This document shows, piece after piece, positions 1-8,382 of a stretch of DNA of 64,000 bases. The position numbers and the translations under genes are program-made. The DNA lies in NCBI RefSeq assembly GCF_047872805.1, contig NZ_JBLQUK010000009.1:1-64000 (forward strand), given 5' to 3'. Numbering within the stretch: the stretch's first letter is position 1; each line of letters begins with the position of its first letter. The notes beneath the pieces were generated by a model that was not told the origin of the DNA, searched no databases, and saw only the letters and a list, made by a program, of their open reading frames with translations. This stretch comes from Erythrobacter sp047872805 (GTDB lineage: Bacteria > Pseudomonadota > Alphaproteobacteria > Sphingomonadales > Sphingomonadaceae).

Positions 1-13
1 GCCTCGGCGCATG

Positions 14-39
14 GCCTTCGACAAGCTCAGGCTGAGCGG
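14..39. repeat. REP-like short hairpin repeat
   Basis: The stretch contains CTTCGACAAGCTCAG followed by GCTGAGCGG. Its core GCTCAG-G-CTGAGC is a perfect 6-bp inverted repeat around one G. Short elements beginning CCTTCGACAAGCTCAGG are, from general knowledge, scattered between genes in many sphingomonad genomes. Only one copy lies in this window, so the repeat status rests on recall and not on internal comparison. Confidence 0.5.
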
Positions 40-194
40 GGGTGGGTGAAGAGGCTTCGCAAGGCGACAGCTTACCAATCGTGGCCGACATGTGCCGCGA
101 TTGCGCGTGATCTTGAAACCCACCCCATTTTCCTACTTCGCCATATCGTGCTTAGGTCAGCCGATGATGTCTCCATGCGCCTCTTCTGTTCCCG

Positions 195-310
195 GCAAAT
201 GGGTGTTTTGTTGGAAAAGTGTCAACCGCGTCAATTTCGTTCAATGCTATGAAAATAAATATTATTCCTGCAATTTGTCCGCTTGACACCATGCCGCATG
301 TGTCAAGCAG
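195..310 (+). repeat. Dispersed GTGTCAA/TTGACAC element, copy A
   Basis: The conserved left block (GTTGGAAAA then GTGTCAACCGCG) lies at 210-230. After 50 nt come GCTTGACAC (281-289), a 10-nt spacer and GTGTCAAGC (300-308), a perfect 9-bp inverted repeat. Copies B (31052-31152) and C (55313-55425, inverted) keep the same blocks and almost the same spacing, while the DNA between the blocks differs. Here the element sits upstream of the oxidoreductase at 427 in the same orientation. Its function is unknown. Confidence 0.8.
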
Positions 311-426
311 ATCGCGCGCGAATCTCGCCCCAATGGTGCGCGGTGCTGGCATCTGCGGCGCAAGCGGCTAACGTGGCGCGCGAGAGATTCCCGCTGCCGC
401 TGGAATGAGGAATGGGAGAAAGCCCA

Positions 427-1602
427 ATGGCTGAAACGAGTTTTGACATTATTGTTTACGGTGCCACCGGATACACCGGGCGGCTGGTCGCGGAATATCT
501 GGATCGGCACTATGCGGGCCGCGATGACGCTCCCAAATGGGCGATGGCGGGGCGCAGCCTCGAAAAACTTGCCGCGGTGCGCGATGAGATCGGCGCGCCT
601 GCCGATACGCCGCTGGTGGTCGCCAATGCCGATGATGCCGCCGATCTTGAGGCAATGTGCGCGCGCACCCGCGTCGTGCTGACCACGGTTGGCCCGTACC
701 AACTTTACGGCGATGCATTGGTCGCGGCCTGTGTGAAGACCGGAACCGATTACGCCGATCTGTGCGGCGAGCCTGCGTGGATGGCGGACAAAATTGCCGA
801 GCATCATGACGCCGCCAAGGCATCGGGCGCGCGCATCTGTTTTTCCAGCGGGTTCGATTCGATCCCCTTCGACCTTGGCGTGATGATGGCGCAGAACGCG
901 GCGAGGCAGCGTTGGGGCGTTTCGGCAAAGCGCATTCGCGGCCGGGTGCGGGCGATGGCGGGGACATTTTCCGGCGGCACCGCAGCCAGCCTCGGCGCGA
1001 CGATGAAAGCGGCAGCGAAGAGCCCTTCGATCATCAACGTGCTGCGCAATCCCTTTGCGCTCACCCCCGGATTTGACGGGCCAAGCCAGCCCAGCGGCAT
1101 GATCCCGGCCTATGAAAAAGACCTCGACAAATGGGCCGCGCCGTTTGTCATGGCGCCGATCAACACCAAGAACGTGCATCGCACCAATTTCCTGCTCGGC
1201 CATCCTTACGGCACGGATTTCCAATATGACGAAATGATGCTGACCAGCCCCGGCGAGGCAGGCAAGAAAATGGCCGAAGCCGCGGTCGAGATGATGAAGA
1301 ACCCCTTTGGTGCCAAACCGCCCAAGCCCGGCGAAGGCCCGACCAAGGAGGAACGGGAAAACGGGTTTTACGACGTGCTGTTTGTGGCCGAGGGACCGGG
1401 CGGCGAAACGCTGCATCTGGCGGTCAAGGGCAAGTATGATCCGGGCTATGGATCAACCAGCCGGATGCTGTCGGAAACCGGCATCGCGCTGCTTTCAACC
1501 GATGCGGAAGGCGGCGTCGGCACGCCCGGTTCGTTCCTGGGCGAAGCACTGGTGGACCGGCTGCAGGAGCATGCCGAGATCAGCTTTATCGTCGAGAAAT
1601 AG
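427..1602 (+). CDS. Saccharopine dehydrogenase-like / trans-acting enoyl reductase family oxidoreductase
   Basis: A 391-residue protein starts with an NAD(P)-binding Rossmann motif, GATGYTGRLVAEYL, at residues 12-25. That motif and the overall length match the saccharopine-dehydrogenase-like family, which includes trans-acting enoyl reductases acting on lipid intermediates. The substrate cannot be read from sequence. An ATG at 412 is in frame, but ATG 427 has GGGAGAA (414-420) six bases upstream and is preferred. The gene stands alone, preceded by repeat copy A and convergent with the TonB receptor gene. Family is fairly sure, function is not. Confidence 0.85.
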   Translation: MAETSFDIIVYGATGYTGRLVAEYLDRHYAGRDDAPKWAMAGRSLEKLAAVRDEIGAPADTPLVVANADDAADLEAMCARTRVVLTTVGPYQLYGDALVAACVKTGTDYADLCGEPAWMADKIAEHHDAAKASGARICFSSGFDSIPFDLGVMMAQNAARQRWGVSAKRIRGRVRAMAGTFSGGTAASLGATMKAAAKSPSIINVLRNPFALTPGFDGPSQPSGMIPAYEKDLDKWAAPFVMAPINTKNVHRTNFLLGHPYGTDFQYDEMMLTSPGEAGKKMAEAAVEMMKNPFGAKPPKPGEGPTKEERENGFYDVLFVAEGPGGETLHLAVKGKYDPGYGSTSRMLSETGIALLSTDAEGGVGTPGSFLGEALVDRLQEHAEISFIVEK

Positions 1603-1617
1603 CGCGAATTGCGGCGT

Positions 1618-1650
1618 GACCCCGCCGCGATGTCAAAACCGGGCGGGGTC
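1618..1650. terminator. Hairpin between convergent genes
   Basis: GACCCCGCC (1618-1626) pairs with GGCGGGGTC (1642-1650) across a 15-nt loop. It lies in the short gap between the converging stop codons at 1602 and 1660. There is no U-tract on either strand, so it is a weak terminator candidate, possibly a bidirectional barrier or mRNA-protecting hairpin. Confidence 0.45.
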
Positions 1651-1659
1651 TCGCCAAAA

Positions 1660-3825
1660 TCAGAAACTGAGGCGCAGGCTGGCGCGGATGTTGCGCCCGG
1701 TCAGCGGGACAAAATCCTTGGTAAAGCTGGCGTGGCGGCGGCCCTCGGTGTCAAACAGGTTCTCACCCGCCAGTTGCAGCACGACGTTGCGATTGTCCGG
1801 GATGGGCCGCCACGAAAGGAACAGATTGACGAAGGTGAAGCTGTCGGTCGCGGTTTCGAAATCGGCGATTTCATCCTGCTCGCCAAACCATTGGACTTCG
1901 CCGCGGATGGTAAAGGCATCGACATCGGCGTCGAGCGCAGCGAGCAGATTGACCGGCGGAATGCGCGGCAGGCTGGACCCGTCGTCAAGTTCGGCGGAGA
2001 CATAGGAGGCGCGCAGATCAGCGGAAACAGTGTAGCTGTCCGCTTCGACAATCGGGGCTTCGAACCCGGCTTCGAAGCCGAAGAAGCGGGCGTCGTCCTG
2101 GGTGAATGTGAACACCGGCAAATCGTCCTGCTCTTCGCCGGTGGGCGACAGGAAGATGAAGTCGCTGAACGACTGGTAATAGACCGAGGCATTGAACGCG
2201 ATGGGTCCGGCATTGGTGCGGACAAAGGTTTCGATGCCCCAGGCGCTTTCGATGCCGAGGTCGGGATTGCCGATCTCAAACGATTGCGTTGCAATATGCG
2301 GACCGTTGGCGAACAATTCCTCGCCAGCCGGAGCGCGCTCTGACCGCGATGCGGTGAGGCCAAAGCGGGTGCCGCCGGAGGATTCAAGGATCACGGACAG
2401 CGCGCCGGAGAACAGGTCAAAATCGCGTTGAAGCCCCAGCGGCTGCGATTCGACATCGACCGTTTCATAACGCGCCGCGCCTTCGATCTGGACCCCGCCA
2501 AGATCGAATTCCTGCGCGGTAAAGAATGCAAGGCGGGTGGTTTCATTGGGAGCGACAAACGCCTCTTCGCCGACCGCCTGAAAATCGCGCGAGGTGTATT
2601 GCGCCCCGATGACGCCGCCGCCGCGCTGCACCAGTTCGGCGCGCGCCTCATAGGTTTGGGTGTCGAACACGGTGCCCACTTCGGTGCCTTCGAATTCGGT
2701 GTGGGTGTAATCGGAATATCCGCCGCGCAGTTTCAGCCGGGAGAAGAACCCGCTGCCCAGCGCAATATCGCCGCGCAAATCGGCGCGCCATTGTTCAAGC
2801 CCGATGGAGACGTTTTCATCTTCCTCTTCACCGCCTTGTTCGCCGCCTTCCTCGCCGTGATGATGCTCCGCAGCGGGGCGGCCGACCAGGCCATAAGCGG
2901 TGTCAAAATATCCAACCGACGCGCCAAACGAGGATTCGCCCAGAATCACCCCCAGCCCGCCGTTGACCGCCCAGCTTTCGGTGGCGCTGTTGGGCAGGAA
3001 ACCGCGCTGATTGGCGGCCTCGCGGAATTCTTCGGCTTCCTCGAATTCGCCTTCGGCTTCTTCCTCTGCGGCGACCGCGAGCACGTCGGAGCGCAAGCCG
3101 GGAGCGAGCTGAAAGCCAGGAATTTCAAGATTGTCGGTTTCGCGGAACGAGCCATCAAGATGCACGACGAACATGTCATTCAGCGCCGCATCGACCGAAG
3201 CCCCGCCGCTGCGCAAATTGCTGGCGGTGTCGAACGCGGTCAGCGCGTCGACGTGAAATCCGTTCTCGGGCACAGCGATCGGAATGCGGCGATCGATAAC
3301 ATTGACGACGCCGCCGATTGCCTGGCTGCCGAACAGCAGCGCCGCCGGACCGCGCAGCACTTCGATGCGTTCGGTGGTCAGCGGGTCAATCGTGGTGGCG
3401 TGGTCGGCCGAAGTGTTGCCAACATCCGCGGTGCCCAGCCCGTCGATCAGCACAAGCACGCGCTCCCCATCCAGCCCGCGCAGGATCGGACGCGAGGCAC
3501 CGGGGGAAAAGCTGGAGGCGGAAACGCCGGGAACCTTGGTCAGAATGTCGCCGAGCTGCCCGCTGAGATCGCGCTGAATAGCGGCAAGATCGATGATGTC
3601 CTGACCCGCGATGAAATCGAGTTCCTCCAACGCGTCGGCGCTGACGAGGATTTCACCGCGGTAATGCGGATCGTCCAAAACGTCCTCTTCGGCCTGCGCC
3701 TGATTTTCGGAGGGCTGTTCATTTGCTGGCGCAGCGCCCGCACCGCTTTGGGCCAAAGCGGGATAAGCGGCACCGACACCGCACAGCGCCGCCGCAACCG
3801 CGATACGAGAAACAATCGAAATCAT
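1660..3825 (-). CDS. TonB-dependent outer-membrane receptor, ZnuD-like (probable zinc uptake)
   Basis: The 721-residue product has a signal peptide ending PALAQ, a plug domain (RPILRGLDGERVLVLIDG, IEVLRGPAALLFG), a long barrel and a terminal Phe (ASLRLSF). A His/Glu-rich loop with HHH is encoded near 2845-2875, and the DYTHTEFEG stretch resembles zinc-transporting ZnuD receptors. Import of zinc through the outer membrane, energised by TonB-ExbBD, is therefore inferred; another metal chelate is possible. The start at 3825 was chosen because the signal peptide begins there; upstream codons add an unlikely extension. A Zur-like dyad lies 31 bp upstream. Confidence 0.88.
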   Translation of the reverse strand: MISIVSRIAVAAALCGVGAAYPALAQSGAGAAPANEQPSENQAQAEEDVLDDPHYRGEILVSADALEELDFIAGQDIIDLAAIQRDLSGQLGDILTKVPGVSASSFSPGASRPILRGLDGERVLVLIDGLGTADVGNTSADHATTIDPLTTERIEVLRGPAALLFGSQAIGGVVNVIDRRIPIAVPENGFHVDALTAFDTASNLRSGGASVDAALNDMFVVHLDGSFRETDNLEIPGFQLAPGLRSDVLAVAAEEEAEGEFEEAEEFREAANQRGFLPNSATESWAVNGGLGVILGESSFGASVGYFDTAYGLVGRPAAEHHHGEEGGEQGGEEEDENVSIGLEQWRADLRGDIALGSGFFSRLKLRGGYSDYTHTEFEGTEVGTVFDTQTYEARAELVQRGGGVIGAQYTSRDFQAVGEEAFVAPNETTRLAFFTAQEFDLGGVQIEGAARYETVDVESQPLGLQRDFDLFSGALSVILESSGGTRFGLTASRSERAPAGEELFANGPHIATQSFEIGNPDLGIESAWGIETFVRTNAGPIAFNASVYYQSFSDFIFLSPTGEEQDDLPVFTFTQDDARFFGFEAGFEAPIVEADSYTVSADLRASYVSAELDDGSSLPRIPPVNLLAALDADVDAFTIRGEVQWFGEQDEIADFETATDSFTFVNLFLSWRPIPDNRNVVLQLAGENLFDTEGRRHASFTKDFVPLTGRNIRASLRLSF

Positions 3826-3855
3826 GCAAACCCCGAGACGTTGAAGTGGTATAAT

Positions 3856-3870
3856 GTGATAACGTATCAC
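3856..3870. promoter_or_regulatory. Zur-like dyad upstream of the TonB receptor
   Basis: GTGATA-ACG-TATCAC is a 6+3+6 inverted repeat in an AT-rich patch (TATAATGTGATAACG). It lies 31 bp upstream of the receptor start. Zur boxes of proteobacteria are AT-rich dyads of similar form, and the receptor has a His-rich loop, so Zur control is a reasonable guess. A different repressor cannot be excluded. Confidence 0.45.
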
Positions 3871-4014
3871 GCACCTAATGACTCATGCTCAATCCGCAAC
3901 AGCCAATCGGGGAAATTCGACGAAACGCTGCCTCTATGGGGACATTCGGCATGGCAGTGCTGCAAATTTGACACGCATTCTGTCACGCAGATGAACGGCG
4001 GCGGCGGCGCGGCG

Positions 4015-4383
4015 CTAGGCGGGCAGCAGGTCCTTCACCGCATTCATGAAAGGAATGATCGAAACCGGCTTTGACAGATAACCCGATGCCCCGGCGGCAC
4101 GAATCCTCTCTTCGTCACCCTTGGCGGCAAAGGCGGTCACGGCCAGCACCGGGATCGCCTTTAACACAGTGTCGCGCTGGGCAGCTGCAATCAGATCGAC
4201 GCCGGAAATGCCGGGCAGCTGAATATCCATGATGATCAGATCCGGCACCGCCGCGCGCGCGGTTTCAAGCACGAGATGCCCATCGGCCACCGGGTCAACG
4301 TCGAACCCGTTTGCTTTCAGCACATCGTAGAACAATTTCCGGTTGAGGTCGTTATCCTCAACAACCATTATTCGCTTTGTCAC
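4015..4383 (-). CDS. divK: Single-domain response regulator DivK
   Basis: The 122-residue product is a bare receiver domain. With a GTG start (VTKRIMVVEDN) the phosphoacceptor is Asp53 in MDIQLPG, as in Caulobacter DivK, and the VTAFAAKGDEERIRAAG segment and SKPVSI are typical of that family. DivK is phosphorylated by DivJ/PleC-type kinases and controls CckA and hence CtrA, which is encoded at 25037-25732. The GTG at 4383 fits the family N-terminus better than longer ATG starts. The gene diverges from DUF3572 with only 28 bp between starts, so the two promoters must overlap or one start is misplaced. Confidence 0.9.
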   Translation of the reverse strand: MTKRIMVVEDNDLNRKLFYDVLKANGFDVDPVADGHLVLETARAAVPDLIIMDIQLPGISGVDLIAAAQRDTVLKAIPVLAVTAFAAKGDEERIRAAGASGYLSKPVSIIPFMNAVKDLLPA

Positions 4384-4411
4384 TGAATACCCCGATACAT
4401 TATAGCCGCGC

Positions 4412-4762
4412 TTGCTTGCTCGCCCGATCATTCCCAACTACCCCGACACAAAGGCCGCTACAATCCCGCAACTGTCCGATCATCCCCGCGACCCCGCATC
4501 GCCCGATGCTGTCACCCGCGCCGCAACGCTGGCGCTGGCGGCGCTTGGCTGGCTGCTGCAAGACGAAGAACGCGCCGCGCGCTATCTCGATCTGACGGGA
4601 CTTGATCCGGACAGTTTGCGCGCCGGGCTGGATAGTCCGCAGGTGCTCGGCTCGGCGCTTGAATTTCTGGCCAATTACGAACCCGACCTGATCCGCGCCG
4701 CCGAGGCGCTGGCGGTTACACCCGAAGAACTGATCGCTGCCCAAAAGGACCTGACTGCATGA
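4412..4762 (+). CDS. DUF3572 domain protein
   Basis: The 116-residue protein has a helical C-terminal domain (ATLALAALGWLLQDEERAARYLDLTGL through AAEALAVTPEELIAA, not quoted in full) that matches the DUF3572 family of alphaproteobacteria. These proteins commonly sit beside divK. Biochemical role unknown. The first roughly 35 residues look unlike the family and no alternative in-frame ATG exists, so the true start may be a later non-ATG codon. Its stop overlaps the next ATG by four bases (ATGA), which points to translational coupling. Confidence 0.75.
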   Translation: MLARPIIPNYPDTKAATIPQLSDHPRDPASPDAVTRAATLALAALGWLLQDEERAARYLDLTGLDPDSLRAGLDSPQVLGSALEFLANYEPDLIRAAEALAVTPEELIAAQKDLTA

Positions 4763-5388
4763 ACCGCCCCCTGATTATCAGCGATTGCGACGAAGTCATC
4801 CTCCACATGGTCGCCCATTTCAAGGATTGGCTGGAGACCAGCGAGGGGGTCAATTTCAACCTCGAAGGGCATGATTTTGCCCATGCGCTGCGCTGGCAGG
4901 ACAGCGGAGAATTGCTCGAACCGGCGGATATCTGGAAGAAACTCGGCGGGTTCTTCGACACGCAGATGGACCAGCAATTGCCGATTGCGGGCGCGGTCGA
5001 TGCGCTGAATGCGCTCAATGAACACGCTGATGTGGTGGTGCTGACCAATCTGGTCGATTTCCGCCGGGACAAGCGCGCGCAGCAACTGGCCGCGCACGGC
5101 CTGCACGCCAAAGTCTACACCAATCAGGGACCAAAGGGCCCGGCCCTGCAAAAGATCGTCGCGGAATTCGCGCCAAGCCGCGCGATTTTCATCGACGATC
5201 TTGCCCAGCATCACCTTTCGGTAAAGGAAACCGCGCCCGACGTGGTGCGGTTGCATCTGTGCGGCGAACCGATGATCGCGGGCGCGATCGACTGCGCTTA
5301 CAAGGGTGGTCATGCTGATGCGCGGATCGACCGCTGGTCAGAGGCTTTGCCGTGGTTGATGGAACGTCTGAAAAGGAATGCCGCATGA
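4759..5388 (+). CDS. HAD superfamily hydrolase
   Basis: A 209-residue protein with the haloacid-dehalogenase signature: motif I SDCDEVIL with DxD, motif II VVLTNLVD, a lysine region GPKGPAL and motif III/IV FIDDLAQHH. Soluble phosphatases of this kind act on small phosphometabolites; the substrate is not evident. The start overlaps the DUF3572 stop (ATGA) and the end overlaps the RidA start, placing it inside a tightly coupled operon. Confidence 0.85.
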   Translation: MNRPLIISDCDEVILHMVAHFKDWLETSEGVNFNLEGHDFAHALRWQDSGELLEPADIWKKLGGFFDTQMDQQLPIAGAVDALNALNEHADVVVLTNLVDFRRDKRAQQLAAHGLHAKVYTNQGPKGPALQKIVAEFAPSRAIFIDDLAQHHLSVKETAPDVVRLHLCGEPMIAGAIDCAYKGGHADARIDRWSEALPWLMERLKRNAA

Positions 5389-5843
5389 CAATCAATGCAC
5401 GTTTGGAAGAACTGGGCATCACTCTGCCCAAAGCCGCAGCCCCGGTCGCGAGCTATGTGCCGGTAGCGGTCCATGGCGGGATTGCGCATGTGTCGGGTCA
5501 ATTGCCGTTCGTGGACGGGCAATTGGTGAAAGGGCGGCTGGGCGAGGATGTCACCCTGGAGGCTGGCGCAGATGCCGCGCGCGCCTGCGGTCTGATGATC
5601 CTGGCGCAGCTTGATGCCGCCGGATTGCTTGACCGGGTAGAGCGAGTGATAAAGCTGGGCGCTTTCATCAATTCCACCCCCGACTTCACCGATCAGCCCA
5701 AGGTTGCCAACGGCGCATCTGACCTGATGGAACAGGTGTTTGGCGAAGCGGGCAAGCACGCCCGCGCCGCTGTCGGCGTGCCCGCGCTGCCGCTGAGGGC
5801 GGCGGTAGAGGTCGATGCAGTGATCGCGCTGAAAGATGCCTAA
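5385..5843 (+). CDS. RidA (YjgF/YER057c) family protein
   Basis: A 152-residue protein with the RidA fold features: VAVHGGIAHVSGQLPF near the N-terminus and VERVIKLGAFINSTPDF in the middle. RidA enzymes hydrolyse reactive enamine/imine intermediates released by PLP enzymes. The C-terminal catalytic Arg of classical RidA is not obvious; GVPALPLRAAVEVDAV resembles the longer YjgF-like subgroup, so deaminase activity is not certain. The ATG at 5385 overlaps the HAD stop by four bases. Confidence 0.85.
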   Translation: MTINARLEELGITLPKAAAPVASYVPVAVHGGIAHVSGQLPFVDGQLVKGRLGEDVTLEAGADAARACGLMILAQLDAAGLLDRVERVIKLGAFINSTPDFTDQPKVANGASDLMEQVFGEAGKHARAAVGVPALPLRAAVEVDAVIALKDA

Positions 5844-5849
5844 GCTGCG

Positions 5850-6578
5850 ATGAACCAACGCCGCGCCCCGGATTGGCTGACCCGGTGTGAATATGCCCAT
5901 CGCGGGCTGCACGGGGACGGCGTGCCGGAAAACTCGCGGGCCGCGGCAGAAGGCGCGATTGCGGCGGGGCTGGGGATCGAATGCGATATTCAGCGCAGCG
6001 CAGACGATCACCCGGTGGTGTTTCACGACTGGAATCTCGAACGGTTGACGGGCCGGCCGGAAGAAACTGAACAGCTTGGCGCTGATGATCTCGAAACGCT
6101 TCGGCTGCTCGGCACGGATCAGCGTCCGATGCGGCTGGCGACATTCCTTGCGGCGATCGCAGGCCGTGTGCCGCTCCTGATCGAGATCAAGTCGCAGCCC
6201 GGTTATGATGTTGAATGGACCTGCCTTTATGTCGCGCGGCTGCTGGCCGACTATCGCGGGGATCATGCTGTGATGAGCTTCGATCCGCGCGTCGGCGCAT
6301 GGTTCGCCGCCGAGGCTCCGCATGTCGCGCGCGGGCTGGTGGGGACCGACAGCCTCAAGAACGGGTTCGAGGGCGTATGGCGCGATCCAGTTGCGCTAGA
6401 GCTGGCGCGGCCCAATTTCCTTGCCCTGGATGTTCGCGACCTGCTTGACGAAAGTGCCGCTGCGTGGCGTGCCAGTGGACACCCGCTGCTGACCTGGACG
6501 GTGCACTCGCCCGAAACGCGGGCCCGCGGACTTGCCCATGCCGATGCCCTGATTGCCGAGGGGGCAGGTCTGGCATGA
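5850..6578 (+). CDS. Glycerophosphodiester phosphodiesterase family protein
   Basis: The 242-residue protein shows the GDPD catalytic set: AHRG near residue 15, PENS, ECDI (metal-binding Glu and Asp), VVFHDWNL and IEIKSQ. Such enzymes split glycerophosphodiesters from phospholipid turnover into glycerol-3-phosphate and an alcohol. No signal peptide is seen, so a cytosolic role is likely. It follows RidA by six bases and shares ATGA with the acyltransferase downstream. Confidence 0.88.
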   Translation: MNQRRAPDWLTRCEYAHRGLHGDGVPENSRAAAEGAIAAGLGIECDIQRSADDHPVVFHDWNLERLTGRPEETEQLGADDLETLRLLGTDQRPMRLATFLAAIAGRVPLLIEIKSQPGYDVEWTCLYVARLLADYRGDHAVMSFDPRVGAWFAAEAPHVARGLVGTDSLKNGFEGVWRDPVALELARPNFLALDVRDLLDESAAAWRASGHPLLTWTVHSPETRARGLAHADALIAEGAGLA

Positions 6579-7714
6579 ACGACCATGAATTGACCGTCCG
6601 CCTCGCACCGTCGGTCGGCAGCTTTGACGCCGCAGAATGGAACGCGCTGGGCGGCGATCGCAACCCGTTCGTCAGCCACGAATTCCTCACCGCGCTCGAA
6701 GATTCGGGCAGCGTTGGTGAGGGGACCGGCTGGGATCCGGTGCCGATTGTCATCACCGACGCAGATGACCGCCTGATCGCCGCCATGCCCAGCTATGCCA
6801 AGGGGCACAGTCAGGGCGAATATGTGTTCGACCGCAGCTGGGCCGATGCGCTGCACCGGGCGGGGCGCAATTATTATCCCAAGCTGCAAATCGCCGCGCC
6901 GTTCACGCCTGCCAATGGCCCGCGCCTGTTGCTGTCCGATCCCGCGCTATCGGGTCATCTGCTGAAGGCGGCAGAGATGGTCTGCGCGCAAAACGGGCTG
7001 TCGTCGGCGCATGCGACCTTTATCGATCCCGAACAGATTGCCTTGTTCGAAGCGGGCGACTGGTTGATGCGCAGCGACATTCAGTTTCACTGGAGCAACC
7101 GCGATTATCGCAGCTTTGACGATTTCCTCGATGAACTCGCCTCGCGCAAACGCAAGAACCTGCGCAAGGAACGTGAGGCAGCGCGGCTGGGTCTGCGGAT
7201 TGAGCGGCTGTCAGGCGGCGATATCAAACCGCATCACTGGGACGCGTTCTGGGTGTTTTATCAAGATACTGGCGCGCGCAAATGGGGCACGCCCTATCTG
7301 ACGCGCGAAGCCTTTACCCTGCTGGGCGAACGCATGAGCGAAAGGATGGTGCTGATCCTTGCCTATGACGATGATTGCCCGATTGCAGGGGCGCTCAACT
7401 TCATCGGCAGCGATGCGATCTATGGCCGCTATTGGGGCTGCACGCGCGATGTGCGTTTTCTGCATTTCGAACTGTGCTATTATCAGGCAATCGACATCGC
7501 CATCAAACTTGGCCTACCGCGAGTCGAAGCCGGGGCGCAGGGCGGGCACAAGCTGGCGCGTGGGTATGAGCCGGTCCAGACATGGTCTGCCCACTGGATT
7601 GCCGAGCCCGGATTTCGCGCCGCCATTGCCGATTTTCTCGACCGCGAACGCCGCGGAGTGGCGACCGATCAGGTGTTTCTGGATGCCAGAACCCCGTTCA
7701 AGAAGGGGGGCTGA
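6575..7714 (+). CDS. GNAT/FemAB-like acyltransferase, DUF482 family
   Basis: A 379-residue protein with the conserved ASRKRKNLRKER segment, AGALNFIG, YGRYWGC and ARGYEPV, typical of the DUF482 group of GNAT-fold proteins sometimes annotated as peptidoglycan biosynthesis/FemAB-like. The acyl donor and acceptor are unknown. The start at 6575 was taken because it overlaps the GDPD stop (ATGA) and begins a normal N-terminus. Last gene of the DUF3572-HAD-RidA-GDPD-GNAT operon; the next gene is on the opposite strand ten bases away. Confidence 0.85.
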   Translation: MNDHELTVRLAPSVGSFDAAEWNALGGDRNPFVSHEFLTALEDSGSVGEGTGWDPVPIVITDADDRLIAAMPSYAKGHSQGEYVFDRSWADALHRAGRNYYPKLQIAAPFTPANGPRLLLSDPALSGHLLKAAEMVCAQNGLSSAHATFIDPEQIALFEAGDWLMRSDIQFHWSNRDYRSFDDFLDELASRKRKNLRKEREAARLGLRIERLSGGDIKPHHWDAFWVFYQDTGARKWGTPYLTREAFTLLGERMSERMVLILAYDDDCPIAGALNFIGSDAIYGRYWGCTRDVRFLHFELCYYQAIDIAIKLGLPRVEAGAQGGHKLARGYEPVQTWSAHWIAEPGFRAAIADFLDRERRGVATDQVFLDARTPFKKGG

Positions 7715-7723
7715 ACCCTATGC

Positions 7724-8050
7724 TTAGGCAGCGCGGCGTTCTTCGGCGAGCCAGCGGCGCGCCCGGCGCTGAGCCTCGGCGATTTCGCGCGCGGTCATTT
7801 CATCGGCCACATCGGCGCGGCACCAGCCCGCTTCTTCATGGCCGCGCGATGCGGCAAGGTTGAACCATTTGTGCGCCTCGACCAGATCGCAGGTCACCCC
7901 GTTGCTGCCGGTCGAATAGGCGACGCCCAGATCGAACAGCGCGGTCACGTCGCCGGCAGCGGCGCTCGCCAGATAGCCGGCAATCGCCAGATCAATCTCG
8001 CCAGCGTCAAGCCGCGCCGCATCCCCTGTATTGAAAATTTCCAGTTTCAT
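7724..8050 (-). CDS. SEL1-like repeat protein
   Basis: A 108-residue helical protein with SEL1/TPR-like units: AIAGYLASAAAGDVTALFDLG and EAHKWFNLAASRGHEEA (each about one repeat). Sel1 repeats form solenoids used for protein contacts. No signal peptide is seen. The start at 8050 has GGGGAATGGGC just upstream. It is convergent with the acyltransferase gene and shares a 332-bp divergent region with dksA. Partner and role unknown. Confidence 0.75.
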   Translation of the reverse strand: MKLEIFNTGDAARLDAGEIDLAIAGYLASAAAGDVTALFDLGVAYSTGSNGVTCDLVEAHKWFNLAASRGHEEAGWCRADVADEMTAREIAEAQRRARRWLAEERRAA

Positions 8051-8261
8051 TGCCCATTCCCCATTTTCATCGCCATTTTTGCACGATGACACAGACCCCC
8101 GTTCGAACTCTGCAACACCAGACCTGTCCAATCGTGGTCAACAATTGGTTAACGCAGCGCGAAATTTTTTGACGGCACGCCTAGCAAGCGCGTCATTTTG
8201 CCCGGATTTCCGCAGCTTTCAGAGTTTGTGAAGATTGCCGTGCCAAACCGGGCCAAACCGG

Positions 8262-8290
8262 CTTGTGCGGGCGGTATGGCTTGCCTATAG
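8262..8290 (+). promoter_or_regulatory. Candidate sigma-70 promoter for dksA
   Basis: CTTGTG (8262-8267) and CTATAG (8285-8290) are separated by 17 bp and resemble alphaproteobacterial -35/-10 boxes. They lie about 90 bp upstream of the dksA ATG. Just before them is a direct repeat of CCAAACCGG (8243-8251 and 8253-8261). The remaining SEL1-dksA intergenic sequence (8051-8382) shows nothing else clear. Confidence 0.4.
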
Positions 8291-8382
8291 GCGCGGCAAT
8301 GCCCCGACCTGCACAGCAGCAACCGTCGCGGTGGAAATGGGACGGTACGGTCAGCCAGGACTATTTGAGATTAGAGGACCAC

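Larger units (their letters stand above)
1..426. other. Gene-free left edge holding repeats
   Basis: No convincing gene is seen before the ATG at 427. Short open frames here lack a ribosome binding site and protein-like composition. The stretch holds the REP-like hairpin at 14-39 and copy A of the GTGTCAA/TTGACAC element at about 195-310. The 230-275 part is clearly more AT-rich than its surroundings. The promoter of the oxidoreductase at 427 must lie in or downstream of the repeat, but no clear -35/-10 pair was identified. Confidence 0.6.

Noticed and set aside
3968..3990. TTGACAC..TGTCA near 3970 as a fourth element copy
   Set aside because: Spacing is 6 not 10 and the left block with GTGTCAACCGCG is absent.
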